The notes under the pieces were generated by a model, which worked only from the letters and a program-made list of their open reading frames with translations, was not told where the DNA came from and ran no database searches. Made by a program: the position numbers and the translations under genes. Below, piece after piece: positions 10,689-20,518 of a stretch of DNA of 64,000 nucleotides (position 1 is the first letter of the stretch; every line of letters starts with the position of its first letter). The stretch comes from Rubrivivax gelatinosus (GTDB lineage: Bacteria; Pseudomonadota; Gammaproteobacteria; Burkholderiales; Burkholderiaceae_C). The DNA lies in assembly GCF_004340905.1 (NCBI RefSeq), contig NZ_SLXD01000001.1, positions 310,001 through 374,000 of the forward strand. The letters are read 5' to 3'.

Positions 10689-11101
10689 CACGGCTGCGCC
10701 ACGCCGCGGCGCAGCATGCACTCGACGGCCAGCGCGGTGGCGGCCATCACCGCCAGCGTGCCGCCGGCGATGACGACGAGCAGCTTGAGGCCCAGCCAGC
10801 CGAAGAGCTCCGGGTGGTCCAGCACCGCCAGCACCGCCGGCACGAAGAACAGCAGCATCTCGGCGATCAGCCAGCTCGCGCCGCGGCGCCAGCTCGCCAC
10901 GCGCACCGCGCCGGTGGCCAGCAGCAGGAGCAGCAGCGCCATGCCGACCAGCCCGCCGGGCAGCGGCAGGCCGGTGGAGCGCACGATCAGTTCACCGGCC
11001 GCCCAGACGGCGCCGATGGCGCCGAGCTGCGCGACGCGGCTGCGCCGCCAGCGGCGCCGCAGCGCCACCGTCGTGCCATGCCAGTCGAGTGCGAGATCCA
11101 T
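10688..11101 (-). CDS. lrgA: LrgA/CidA-family holin-like protein
   Basis: About 137 residues from the ATG at 11101 (an in-frame GTG lies 9 bp upstream). Four hydrophobic helices and the motif STGLPLPGGLVGMALLLLLL match LrgA/CidA. It lies directly upstream of, and overlaps, lrgB. The gap to the divergent LysR start is only about 70 bp and should hold both promoters. Confidence 0.85.
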   Translation of the reverse strand: MDLALDWHGTTVALRRRWRRSRVAQLGAIGAVWAAGELIVRSTGLPLPGGLVGMALLLLLLATGAVRVASWRRGASWLIAEMLLFFVPAVLAVLDHPELFGWLGLKLLVVIAGGTLAVMAATALAVECMLRRGVAQP

Positions 11102-11172
11102 GGCTTGCACTCTAGGTTGCAGCGCAGCATGATGAAAGCGAATCTTGAGAATGGTTGCCAGTCCAGAACGGA

Positions 11173-12054
11173 ATGGATATCAAACTTCGCGCCTTGCGCG
11201 CCTTCATCGAGGTCGTGCGCCAGGGCGGTTTTTCGCCCGCCGCACGCCAGGTCTTCGCCACCCAGTCGGCGGTCAGCAAGGCGGTGCGCCAGCTCGAGGA
11301 CGAGCTGGGCGTGGTGCTGCTGGACCGCGGCGTGCAGCCGGCGCGCCTGACCGACGCCGGCGAGGTGGTCTACCGCCGTGCGCTGGCGCTGCTGGCCGAG
11401 CAGGACGACCTGCGGGCCGAACTCGACGAGCTGCGCGGGCTGCAGCGCGGCGTGCTGCGCCTGGGCCTGCCGCCGATCGGCAGCAGCCAGCTGTTCGCGC
11501 CGCTGTTCGCGCGTTTTCGCGGCCTGTACCCGGGCATCGAGGTGCAGCTCGTCGAACACGGCAGCAAGCGCCTGGAGGAAATGCTGCGCGACGGCGAGCT
11601 CGACCTCGCCGGGCTGCTGGCGCCGATGTCGGGCGCCTTCGAGTGGCAGTCGGTGCGCGAGGAGCCGATGTGCGTGCTGGCCGCCGAGTCGGCGCCGCTG
11701 GCGGTGGAGGCTGACCGCGTGCGCTTCGCCTCGCTCGCGGCGCAGCCCTTCGTGCTGTTCGAGGCCGGTTTCGCGCTCAACCCGCTGCTCGTCGACGCCG
11801 CGCGTGGCGCGGGCTTCGAGCCGCAGATCGTCGCGCGCACGAGCCAGATCGAGTTCATGGTCGAACTCGTCGCCGCCGGCCTGGGCGTGGGCTTCCTGCC
11901 GCGGCTGATGGCCGAGCCGCGGCGCCGCCCGGGCGTGCGCGTGCTCGCGCTGGCCGAGCCGGCGCTGGCCTGGCACATGGCGCTGGCCTGGCGCCGCGGC
12001 GGCTACCTGCCGCATGCCGCACGCGCCTGGCTGGAGCTGGCCGCCCGCGCTTAA
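11173..12054 (+). CDS. LysR-type regulator (probably of lrgAB)
   Basis: 293 residues from the ATG at 11173; an upstream in-frame TTG at 11155 is less likely. The N-terminal winged helix is clear (LRALRAFIEVVRQGGFSPAA, then TQSAVSKAVRQLEDELGVVL), followed by the LysR substrate-binding domain. LysR proteins next to cidAB/lrgAB (CidR-like) usually respond to acetate or pyruvate, so control of the divergent lrgAB pair is the simplest reading. The last four bases overlap the end of the convergent gene. Confidence 0.85.
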   Translation: MDIKLRALRAFIEVVRQGGFSPAARQVFATQSAVSKAVRQLEDELGVVLLDRGVQPARLTDAGEVVYRRALALLAEQDDLRAELDELRGLQRGVLRLGLPPIGSSQLFAPLFARFRGLYPGIEVQLVEHGSKRLEEMLRDGELDLAGLLAPMSGAFEWQSVREEPMCVLAAESAPLAVEADRVRFASLAAQPFVLFEAGFALNPLLVDAARGAGFEPQIVARTSQIEFMVELVAAGLGVGFLPRLMAEPRRRPGVRVLALAEPALAWHMALAWRRGGYLPHAARAWLELAARA

Positions 12055-12395
12055 CGAGGCAACGCGCGCGGCACCCAGCCCGAGGCGCCGAGCACGTCGA
12101 CACGCGCGCGGCGCGCGACGCTGTAGTGCAGCTCGGTGCCTGGCGCGACGCCCATCGCGGCCAGCCGGCGCTGCAGCAGCGCACGCGCCGCGGCGAGCTC
12201 GGTCACCTCGACGTCGATGCGGTGAAAGCGCAGCGGCCGCAGGCCGGCGCCGCCGGCCTCGCCAAGCGAGCCGCCCCAGCCGAGCAGCGTGCCCAGGCCG
12301 GCTTCGGCCAGCGCCTGCTCGAGGGCGGCGTGCAATGCGTGGTGGGCGTCGGCCGCTTCGTCGGTCGACGGGATCTTCAGGTACAGGAATTCCAT
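12051..12395 (-). CDS. conserved hypothetical protein, about 114 residues
   Basis: Starts MEFLYLKIPSTDEAADAHHA and looks like a small alpha/beta protein with no signal peptide or membrane helix. The alternation of strand (MEFLYLKIP), helix (ALHAALEQALAEAG) and strand (LRFHRIDVEV) suggests a ferredoxin-like fold. I do not recognise the family. I chose the ATG at 12395 because the 24 codons upstream are Arg/Cys-rich and unlike a protein start. Confidence 0.55.
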   Translation of the reverse strand: MEFLYLKIPSTDEAADAHHALHAALEQALAEAGLGTLLGWGGSLGEAGGAGLRPLRFHRIDVEVTELAAARALLQRRLAAMGVAPGTELHYSVARRARVDVLGASGWVPRALPR

Positions 12396-12494
12396 GGACG
12401 GCAGCACGGGGCACCGGACGCGCCCCCCGAGCGCACAACGTGCGAGCCGCCGGTTGCGAGGACACAACCCTGCGGCCGGCGTCGCGTGCGCACC

Positions 12495-12524
12495 TTGACG
12501 CTGCCGGCCCGCCGCGCCTTAGAC
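12495..12524 (+). promoter_or_regulatory. possible sigma70 promoter of the hybrid kinase
   Basis: TTGACG at 12495-12500 and TTAGAC at 12519-12524 are separated by 18 bp. The first hexamer matches the -35 consensus at five of six positions; the second is a poor -10. It lies about 110 bp upstream of the kinase ATG. Confidence 0.35.
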
Positions 12525-12635
12525 TGCCGCCACGACGAGGAGGAGACCGGCGATGGGCATGCGCACGGCGCGTGAGCGGTGTCGCACGCGAGCGGCGCAA
12601 GGGCCGTGTCGCGCCTGCGGCACCCGTTTGCGCTC

Positions 12636-15569
<2,934 letters not shown>

Positions 15570-15570
15570 A

Positions 15571-16539
15571 TCACTCGGCGCGGAAACCCGAGGCGCGCAG
15601 CAGGTCGGCGCCCAGCGCGAACTCGCTCGCGACGAAGCGGCGGAACTCGTCGGTGCCGAGCACCGCGGCGCTCAGCCCCAGCGGCACGAGCGCGCCGGTG
15701 CTGTCGAGCGCCTTCGCCGCCGCCGCGATCGCGTCGGACAGCGCCTGCACGCGCACGGCCGGCGTGTCGCGCGGCGCCCAGACGCCGTACCAGGAGTGGT
15801 GCAAGAAGCCCGCGAAGCCGCTCTCGGCGAAGGTCGGCACCGCGGGCAGCAGCGGGCTGCGTTCGGCCGCGCTGATCGCCAGCGGTCTGACGCGGCGCGC
15901 GCGCGCCAGCGGCAGCAGCGCGACCGCGGAGTCCAGCAGCAGGTCGGTGTGGCCGCCGGCGACGTCCATCAGCGCCGGCTGCGAGCCCTTGTAGGGCACG
16001 AGGTTCAGGCGCAGCCCGGCGCGGCGCTGAAAATCGAGCGTCGCCAGGTGTCCGGGCGCGCCGAACGCGGGCACGCCGGCGTTCAGGCGCCCGGGTTCAC
16101 GCCGGATCGCCGCGACGAGCGCCGCCAGGTCCGGCTCGGTGCGGCCCGGGGCGACGACGAGCAGCAGCGGCGCCTGGCCGAAGCGGGCGACGGCGGCGAA
16201 GTCGGTCTGCGGGTCGTAGGGCGGCAGCGCCAGGACCTGGCGCGTGAAGACGTGGGTCGCGGCCGAGAACAGCAGCGTGCGACCGTCCGCCGGGGCGGCC
16301 ATGACGAGGCGACCGCCGATCGTGCCGCTGGCGCCCGGATGGTTCTCCACGTTCACCGGCGTGCCCAGCACCGCGGGCAGTGCGCCGGCGAGCGCACGCG
16401 CCGCGGCATCGACGCCGCCACCGGGGGCGAAAGGCACCACCAGCCGCAGCGGCGCGGACGGCGTGGCGTCGGCCGCCTGCAAGCCCGACGCCCAGCCCAG
16501 GGCCGAGATCAGCAGCGATCGGCGCTTCAGCGCCGGCAT
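15571..16539 (-). CDS. Bug/TctC-family tripartite tricarboxylate receptor
   Basis: 322 residues. A signal peptide (RRSLLISALGWASGLQAAD) is followed by the Bug-family core: LRLVVPFAPGGGVDAAARAL, then VENHPGASGTIGG and a late LLDSAVALLPL. These periplasmic proteins bind carboxylic acids or other small molecules and are hugely expanded in Burkholderiales, often as orphans without TctAB transport genes, as here. The ligand is unknown. Convergent with the hybrid kinase with one base between. Confidence 0.85.
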   Translation of the reverse strand: MPALKRRSLLISALGWASGLQAADATPSAPLRLVVPFAPGGGVDAAARALAGALPAVLGTPVNVENHPGASGTIGGRLVMAAPADGRTLLFSAATHVFTRQVLALPPYDPQTDFAAVARFGQAPLLLVVAPGRTEPDLAALVAAIRREPGRLNAGVPAFGAPGHLATLDFQRRAGLRLNLVPYKGSQPALMDVAGGHTDLLLDSAVALLPLARARRVRPLAISAAERSPLLPAVPTFAESGFAGFLHHSWYGVWAPRDTPAVRVQALSDAIAAAAKALDSTGALVPLGLSAAVLGTDEFRRFVASEFALGADLLRASGFRAE

Positions 16540-16657
16540 TCGCGCTCCACCATGACGCCTCCGGAGTGGCCGCAACGGCCGGCGGGAGCCAGCATGCAGC
16601 CGCCGCACGGCAAGCGCAATGCCCCGTCCCGGGCTGCGTCAGCGTGCGGCGGAGGGA

Positions 16658-16685
16658 GGCGGCGCGGTCCAACGGACGCGCCGCC
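16658..16685 (-). terminator. GC-rich hairpin after the H-NS-like gene
   Basis: Two perfect 9-base arms, GGCGGCGCG and CGCGCCGCC, around a 10-base loop, beginning 6 bp past the stop of the H-NS-like gene. No T-tract follows on the minus strand, so it may slow or process RNA, not terminate it cleanly. Confidence 0.45.
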
Positions 16686-16691
16686 GAGGCT

Positions 16692-17018
16692 TCACTGGAC
16701 GCGCAGCTCGTCCAGCGTCTTGCCGGCGGCGAGCGCGGCGCGGATCCACTCCGGACGCTTGCCGCGGCCGACCCAGGTGTTGCCCTGGCCGTCGGCATAA
16801 ACCGGCTTGCCGGCGGCCTTGCGCGAGCGCGCGGCCTTGGGCGCCAGGCCCAGATCGGCGGCGCTCAGGCCATAGGCGGCGATCTGGGCCTTGATGTCGG
16901 CGACGACGTCGGCGATTTCCTTCTTGCGCAGCGCTTCGGCCTCGGCCTTCAGCTTTTCGATCTGCGCCTGGATTTCCGCGTAGGTTGCCGTGGGGGCTGC
17001 ATTCTTCTTGGTGGCCAT
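16692..17018 (-). CDS. H-NS family nucleoid protein
   Basis: 108 residues from MATKKN (an in-frame ATG lies 18 bp upstream). The N-terminal half is a coiled-coil oligomerisation region (YAEIQAQIEKLKAEAEALRK), and the C-terminal half holds the H-NS DNA-binding core, here YADGQGNTWVGRGKRPEWI, the usual motif of betaproteobacterial H-NS/HvrA proteins. It likely silences AT-rich, often horizontally acquired DNA. It sits next to the T3SS locus; a link is only suggestive. Confidence 0.88.
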   Translation of the reverse strand: MATKKNAAPTATYAEIQAQIEKLKAEAEALRKKEIADVVADIKAQIAAYGLSAADLGLAPKAARSRKAAGKPVYADGQGNTWVGRGKRPEWIRAALAAGKTLDELRVQ

Positions 17019-17247
17019 TCGGTGATGTTCCGTCATTTGTCGGGATGAAAAGGATAACGCGAAAACGCCGGAGCGCGCCGGACGGTTTACACCGACCTCG
17101 CCGCGAACGGGCAAATGGCGACGCAATGCGAAAGAAGCTCGCGGCGTCGGCATCGGTTTGACATGCGGCCAACACCGGGCGATCGGGCGTCGATCGAAGG
17201 GCCTGGCCGCAACACGACGTGCGGCAATGCGGCGCAATGGCCGCGAC

Positions 17248-17694
17248 TCAGAGCCAGCCGAAATGGGCGCGCAGATGATGCGCCGTCAGGTTCACCGGAT
17301 CGACCGGCGCCTGGGGAAACTGGCGCATCGCCGCGCCCCGCCAGCCGCCGGGGTTCTGGCCGAGCACCGCGATCGACTTCAGCCGCCAGCCGGCCGATTC
17401 GAAGTGCTCGAGATACGCACCGGCGTCGGGCATGTTCGCCGGATCGACCGGATTGGCCAGCGGCCAGAGGCAGAACAGAACCGCCGCGCAGCGCCGCCCG
17501 GCAACCTCCCGGACGAAGTCGGACGGCGTCGTGCGTGTTTCCTGCAATGCGCCGGCACGTGCGTAGAGCCTGAATGCAGGAGCACCCGAAGCGGGCTGGA
17601 TGTCCCGCAGGCTGCGATTGAAACAGCCGCTCAGGCTGCGCACGAGGGTCGACTTGCGCGTGTTCGGGTTGCCGATCAGAACGTAGGCTTGCAC
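17248..17694 (-). CDS. small P-loop-like protein with a variant GNPNTRKST motif
   Basis: 148 residues from the GTG at 17694. It opens VQAYVLIGNPNTRKSTLVRS, a near match to the GTPase/ATPase P-loop GNPNxGKST, but Arg replaces the invariant Gly before Lys. No Walker B or other nucleotide motif is obvious. The rest is a compact alpha/beta sequence ending HLRAHFGWL. It is less GC-extreme than its neighbours. A degenerate or truncated nucleotide-binding protein, or a genuine variant family, are both possible; I do not know its role. Confidence 0.5.
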   Translation of the reverse strand: MQAYVLIGNPNTRKSTLVRSLSGCFNRSLRDIQPASGAPAFRLYARAGALQETRTTPSDFVREVAGRRCAAVLFCLWPLANPVDPANMPDAGAYLEHFESAGWRLKSIAVLGQNPGGWRGAAMRQFPQAPVDPVNLTAHHLRAHFGWL

Positions 17695-17752
17695 GGGGAG
17701 TCCCGGGATGTCGTGCCGGTCCGATGATGCCGCAGACCGCGGGCGCGGGGTA

Positions 17753-18034
17753 TCAGTGCGGCGGCGGGGCCAACGGGCCGGCGTCGCGCCGGTCCAGCAG
17801 ACGCACGCCCTCGGCCCCGACACCGAGCAGCAGCTCGGCATCGCCGTGGCGCACCAGCACCAGCCGCTCGCGCGGCCCCAGCACCAGCGTACGCAGCACC
17901 CGCAGTTCCGGCGCGCCGGCGGCCGCGGGCGGCTGGACGAAACGCCGCAGCCAGCGCAGCCCGAACCACGCCAGCGCCAATACGAAGGCCAGCGCGAGCA
18001 CGCTGCCGGCCAGCCCGCTCCATGCCGCAGTCAC
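17753..18034 (-). CDS. FliO-like membrane protein in the T3SS locus
   Basis: 93 residues from the GTG at 18034. One N-terminal membrane helix (SGLAGSVLALAFVLALAWFG) is followed by the small cytoplasmic FliO domain: LRVLRTLVLGPRERLVLVRH, then LLLGVGAEGVRLL. FliO helps assemble the FliPQR export gate in flagella and is normally absent from injectisomes. Here it lies downstream of sctU, separated only by a tandem repeat, and reads in the same direction. A gate-assembly factor for this T3SS is the likely role. Confidence 0.65.
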   Translation of the reverse strand: MTAAWSGLAGSVLALAFVLALAWFGLRWLRRFVQPPAAAGAPELRVLRTLVLGPRERLVLVRHGDAELLLGVGAEGVRLLDRRDAGPLAPPPH

Positions 18035-18315
18035 TGGAGCACCCTCCGGCCTGCGGCCGGTCCCGCCAGGCGGGAATGAGCCCCGGACAAGTCCTGAGGG
18101 TTCACTGGAGCACCCTCCGGCCTGCGGCCGGTCCCGCCAGGCGGGAATGAGCCCCGGACAAGTCCTGAGGGCTCATTGGGGCACCCTCCGGCCTGGCGGC
18201 CGGTCCCGCCAAGCGGGAATGAGCCCCGGACAAGTCCTGAGGGCTCATTGGGGCACCCTCCGGCCTGCGGCCGGTCCCGCCAAGCGGGAATGAGCCCCGG
18301 ACAAGTCCTGAGGGC
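18031..18315. repeat. four tandem ~71-bp repeats between sctU and the FliO-like gene
   Basis: Units at 18031-18101, 18102-18172, 18173-18244 (one extra base) and 18245-18315. Read on the minus strand, each starts ATGAGCCCTCAGGACTTGTC (the copy next to the FliO-like gene begins GTGAACCC), contains an inner palindrome built on GGCGGGACCGGCC/GGCCGG, and ends GGGTGCCCCA or GGGTGCTCCA. The array starts exactly on the stop codon of sctU and ends exactly on the GTGA start of the FliO-like gene. A shorter relative is at 27403-27449. Confidence 0.9.
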
Positions 18316-19479
18316 TCATGTCGCGGGCTTCGCGGACGCCGCCGGCGGCCGGCCGGCGTAGGCGCTCAGGTCCTCGCCCGGCGCGGGGCGCGTCGGCGGG
18401 CCGTCGCCGCGTTCCATCGCCTGGCGCACCTCGCGGGCCCAGAGGATGACCTCGGCGACGACGTCGAAGAGGTCCGCCGGCACCAGCTGGCCGACCTCGC
18501 CGCGGCCGAGCAGGTCGCGCGCCAGCGGCACGTTGCGCACGATCGGCACGCCGGCTTCCTCGGCAGCTTCGCGCATCGCGCGCGCGACGTGGTCCTCGCC
18601 CTTCGCACTGACGGTGGGCACCGGGCAGCTGTCGCGGTCGTAGTCGATCGCGATCGCGACGTGCGTCGGGTTGACGACCAGCACGTTGGCCTGGCGGGCG
18701 GCCTGCTGCGCGTTGCGCTGCGACCATTCCTGGTGCGCCTGGCGGCGCTGCTGGCGCACATGCGGGTCGCCTTCGCTCTCCTTGGTCTCCTGCTTGATGT
18801 CGCGCAGGCTCATGCGCAGTTTCTTCGTGAACGAATGGCGCTGCCAGGCCATGTCCAGCGCGGCGACGAGCACGAAGGCGACGAGCGTCCAGGTCAGCGC
18901 CTGCCGCGTCACCTCGAGCAGCAGCGTGCCGACGGCCGCCACGCCGCCCGGCGCCTGCAGCAGCCGCGCGCTGTCGGCGAGCACGCCGCGCAGCACCAGC
19001 GTGCCGATGGCCAGCAGCAGCACGCACTTGGCCAGCGACTTGGCCAGCTCGACGAGGTTGTCCAGGCCGAACATGCGCTTGATGCCTTCGACCGGGTTCA
19101 GGTGCTCGGCCTTGGGCTTGAGCCGCTCGGCGCTGAACACCGGGCCGGCCTGCAGGAACTCGACGAGCACGCCCAGCGCGGCCGCCGGCAGCAGGGCCAG
19201 CGCGCTCAGCCACAGCGCGGTACGCCAGGCCAGCTCGCCCAGCGCCGGCGCCGCGACGTCGAAGGGCCGGCCGATGCTCGCCAGCGCCGCCTCGGCCAGC
19301 GCACCGAGTTCGCGGCCGGCGTAGACGCCACCGAGCACGACGACCGCCAGCCAGGCCAGCAGCGGCACGGTGCTCGACAGGTCGCGGCTCTTGGGCACCT
19401 GGCCCTTGCGGCGGGCATCCTGCAGCTTCTTCGGCGTCGGCTTCTCGGTCTTGTCGCCGCCGTCGTTCTTGTCGGCCAT
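18316..19479 (-). CDS. sctU: T3SS export-gate switch protein SctU (FlhB/YscU family)
   Basis: 387 residues from MADKND. Four membrane helices in the first ~215 residues are followed by a cytoplasmic domain with the autocleavage motif NPTH at 270-273 (VVNPTHVAIAIDYD). SctU cleaves itself between Asn and Pro and switches secretion from needle parts to later substrates. The C-terminal tail is long and Pro/Ala-rich. A copy of the locus-wide promoter motif lies upstream (19537-19574). It is transcribed away from the sctV operon. Confidence 0.95.
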   Translation of the reverse strand: MADKNDGGDKTEKPTPKKLQDARRKGQVPKSRDLSSTVPLLAWLAVVVLGGVYAGRELGALAEAALASIGRPFDVAAPALGELAWRTALWLSALALLPAAALGVLVEFLQAGPVFSAERLKPKAEHLNPVEGIKRMFGLDNLVELAKSLAKCVLLLAIGTLVLRGVLADSARLLQAPGGVAAVGTLLLEVTRQALTWTLVAFVLVAALDMAWQRHSFTKKLRMSLRDIKQETKESEGDPHVRQQRRQAHQEWSQRNAQQAARQANVLVVNPTHVAIAIDYDRDSCPVPTVSAKGEDHVARAMREAAEEAGVPIVRNVPLARDLLGRGEVGQLVPADLFDVVAEVILWAREVRQAMERGDGPPTRPAPGEDLSAYAGRPPAASAKPAT

Positions 19480-19536
19480 GGGCGGGCGCGTCCTCCTCTG
19501 GATGGCAGACGCGATCCTCGGCCCGACCCGCTCCGG

Positions 19537-19574
19537 TTGACACCTCGGGTGCAACTGCCTGTTTCCTAGGGATC
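19537..19574 (-). promoter_or_regulatory. T3SS regulon box upstream of sctU
   Basis: Minus-strand GATCCCTAGG (19574-19565) followed, 26 nt later, by the AA of GTGTCAACCGG. This agrees in both parts and in spacing with the boxes upstream of the other T3SS units. The divergent 244-bp gap to the sctV operon contains no equally good copy facing rightward. Confidence 0.5.
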
Positions 19575-19723
19575 CCGGCCGCTCCCATATGAAAGGGCGG
19601 ACCTAACAAACTCGGCACAGACGGATACCGAATAGGGGAGTTCGACGTGACCGCCGTCACGAAGTCCCGGGAGCATCGCGCCGCGCACCAGAAGAGCCGT
19701 CATAAGCCGTCAGAGGAGGTCAT

Positions 19724-20518
19724 GTGCGACGCCGTGAGGCCTGTGCCACCGGATCTGTCCGGTATCCCTTTCGCTGTGCCGCCGCATGGGCGGCGCTGTC
19801 GGCATTCGGCCCGGCCTTCGCCGCGGCGCCGGCGCTGGACGCCGACACCTGCGCGGCGCTGCAGGGCGCCGCGACGGCCAAGTACAGCCTCGGGCTCGCA
19901 GCCTGCGGCTTCGACGCCGCCGGCGCTGCGCCGGCGGCGCCGCTGCCGCGCACGCGCCAGGCCCAGCAGCTGCAGATGTACGACCCGGCGCCCGCGCCGG
20001 AGGCGCCCGCCACATCGGCGCCGGCTCCCGCCCCGGCGGCTGTCCCGGCACCCGTCACGCGGCGCTGGCCGGCCTCGCTGGCGCGCGCGCTGCAGCTCGC
20101 GCCGGTGATCGACGAGGTCGCACTCGCCGAGAACCTGGACCCGCTGCTGCTGCACGCCATCGCGCACGTCGAGTCGCGCCACGACGCCGCAGCCGTGTCG
20201 CACGCCGGCGCCCGCGGCGTGCTGCAGCTGATGCCGGGCACCGCAGCGCGCTACGGCGTGCAGGGGCGCAGCGCGCTGCACGACGCGCCGACCAACCTGC
20301 AGGCCGGCGCGCGCCACCTGGCGATGCTGCAGCGCCGCTACGGCGGCGAGCTGGACCTGGTGCTGGCGGCCTACAACGCCGGCGAAGGCGCCGTCGAGCG
20401 CCACGGCCGGCGCGTGCCGCCGTACCGCGAGACGCAGGACTACGTGCGCCGCGTGCTCGGCGAGTACGGCCGTCTGCGCGCGGCCGCGGCCAGTCTGGTG
20501 CCGGTGACCGTCCGATGA
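19724..20518 (+). CDS. T3SS-associated lytic transglycosylase
   Basis: 264 residues from the GTG at 19724, which has a strong ribosome site (GAGGAGG at 19712-19718). An overlapping ATG at 19722 is in another frame. Signal peptide to about residue 34, a Pro/Ala-rich linker, then an SLT domain (from about 128) with catalytic Glu in AHVESRHD, and the family motifs ARGVLQLMPGTAARYGV and VLAAYNAGEGAV. It cuts murein so that the injectisome can pass the cell wall. It overlaps sctV by four bases. Confidence 0.9.
   Translation: MRRREACATGSVRYPFRCAAAWAALSAFGPAFAAAPALDADTCAALQGAATAKYSLGLAACGFDAAGAAPAAPLPRTRQAQQLQMYDPAPAPEAPATSAPAPAPAAVPAPVTRRWPASLARALQLAPVIDEVALAENLDPLLLHAIAHVESRHDAAAVSHAGARGVLQLMPGTAARYGVQGRSALHDAPTNLQAGARHLAMLQRRYGGELDLVLAAYNAGEGAVERHGRRVPPYRETQDYVRRVLGEYGRLRAAAASLVPVTVR

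Noticed and set aside
12579..12635. A GTG start 57 bp upstream of the hybrid kinase ATG
   Set aside because: Possible, but the added residues (SHASGARAVSRL) are Arg-rich, and the ATG at 12636 sits directly before the first membrane helix.
18031..18315. A CRISPR array
   Set aside because: The four units are contiguous direct repeats with no unique spacers, and there are no cas genes.
18031..18319. Peptides starting MSPQDLSG encoded by the repeats as real genes
   Set aside because: They come from the repeat sequence in whichever frame is open, vary with a one-base indel in unit 3, and have no protein features.
17753..19479. A flagellar fliO-flhB remnant instead of T3SS genes
   Set aside because: SctU is surrounded by injectisome genes (secretin, needle, rod), and the window has no other flagellar gene. 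The FliO similarity itself is kept as a finding.
19659..19710. A rightward T3SS box upstream of the sctV operon (CGAAGTCCCGGG, then CATAAGCC)
   Set aside because: The core matches only with an internal insertion, and the distance to the -10-like element is 6-8 bases too long.
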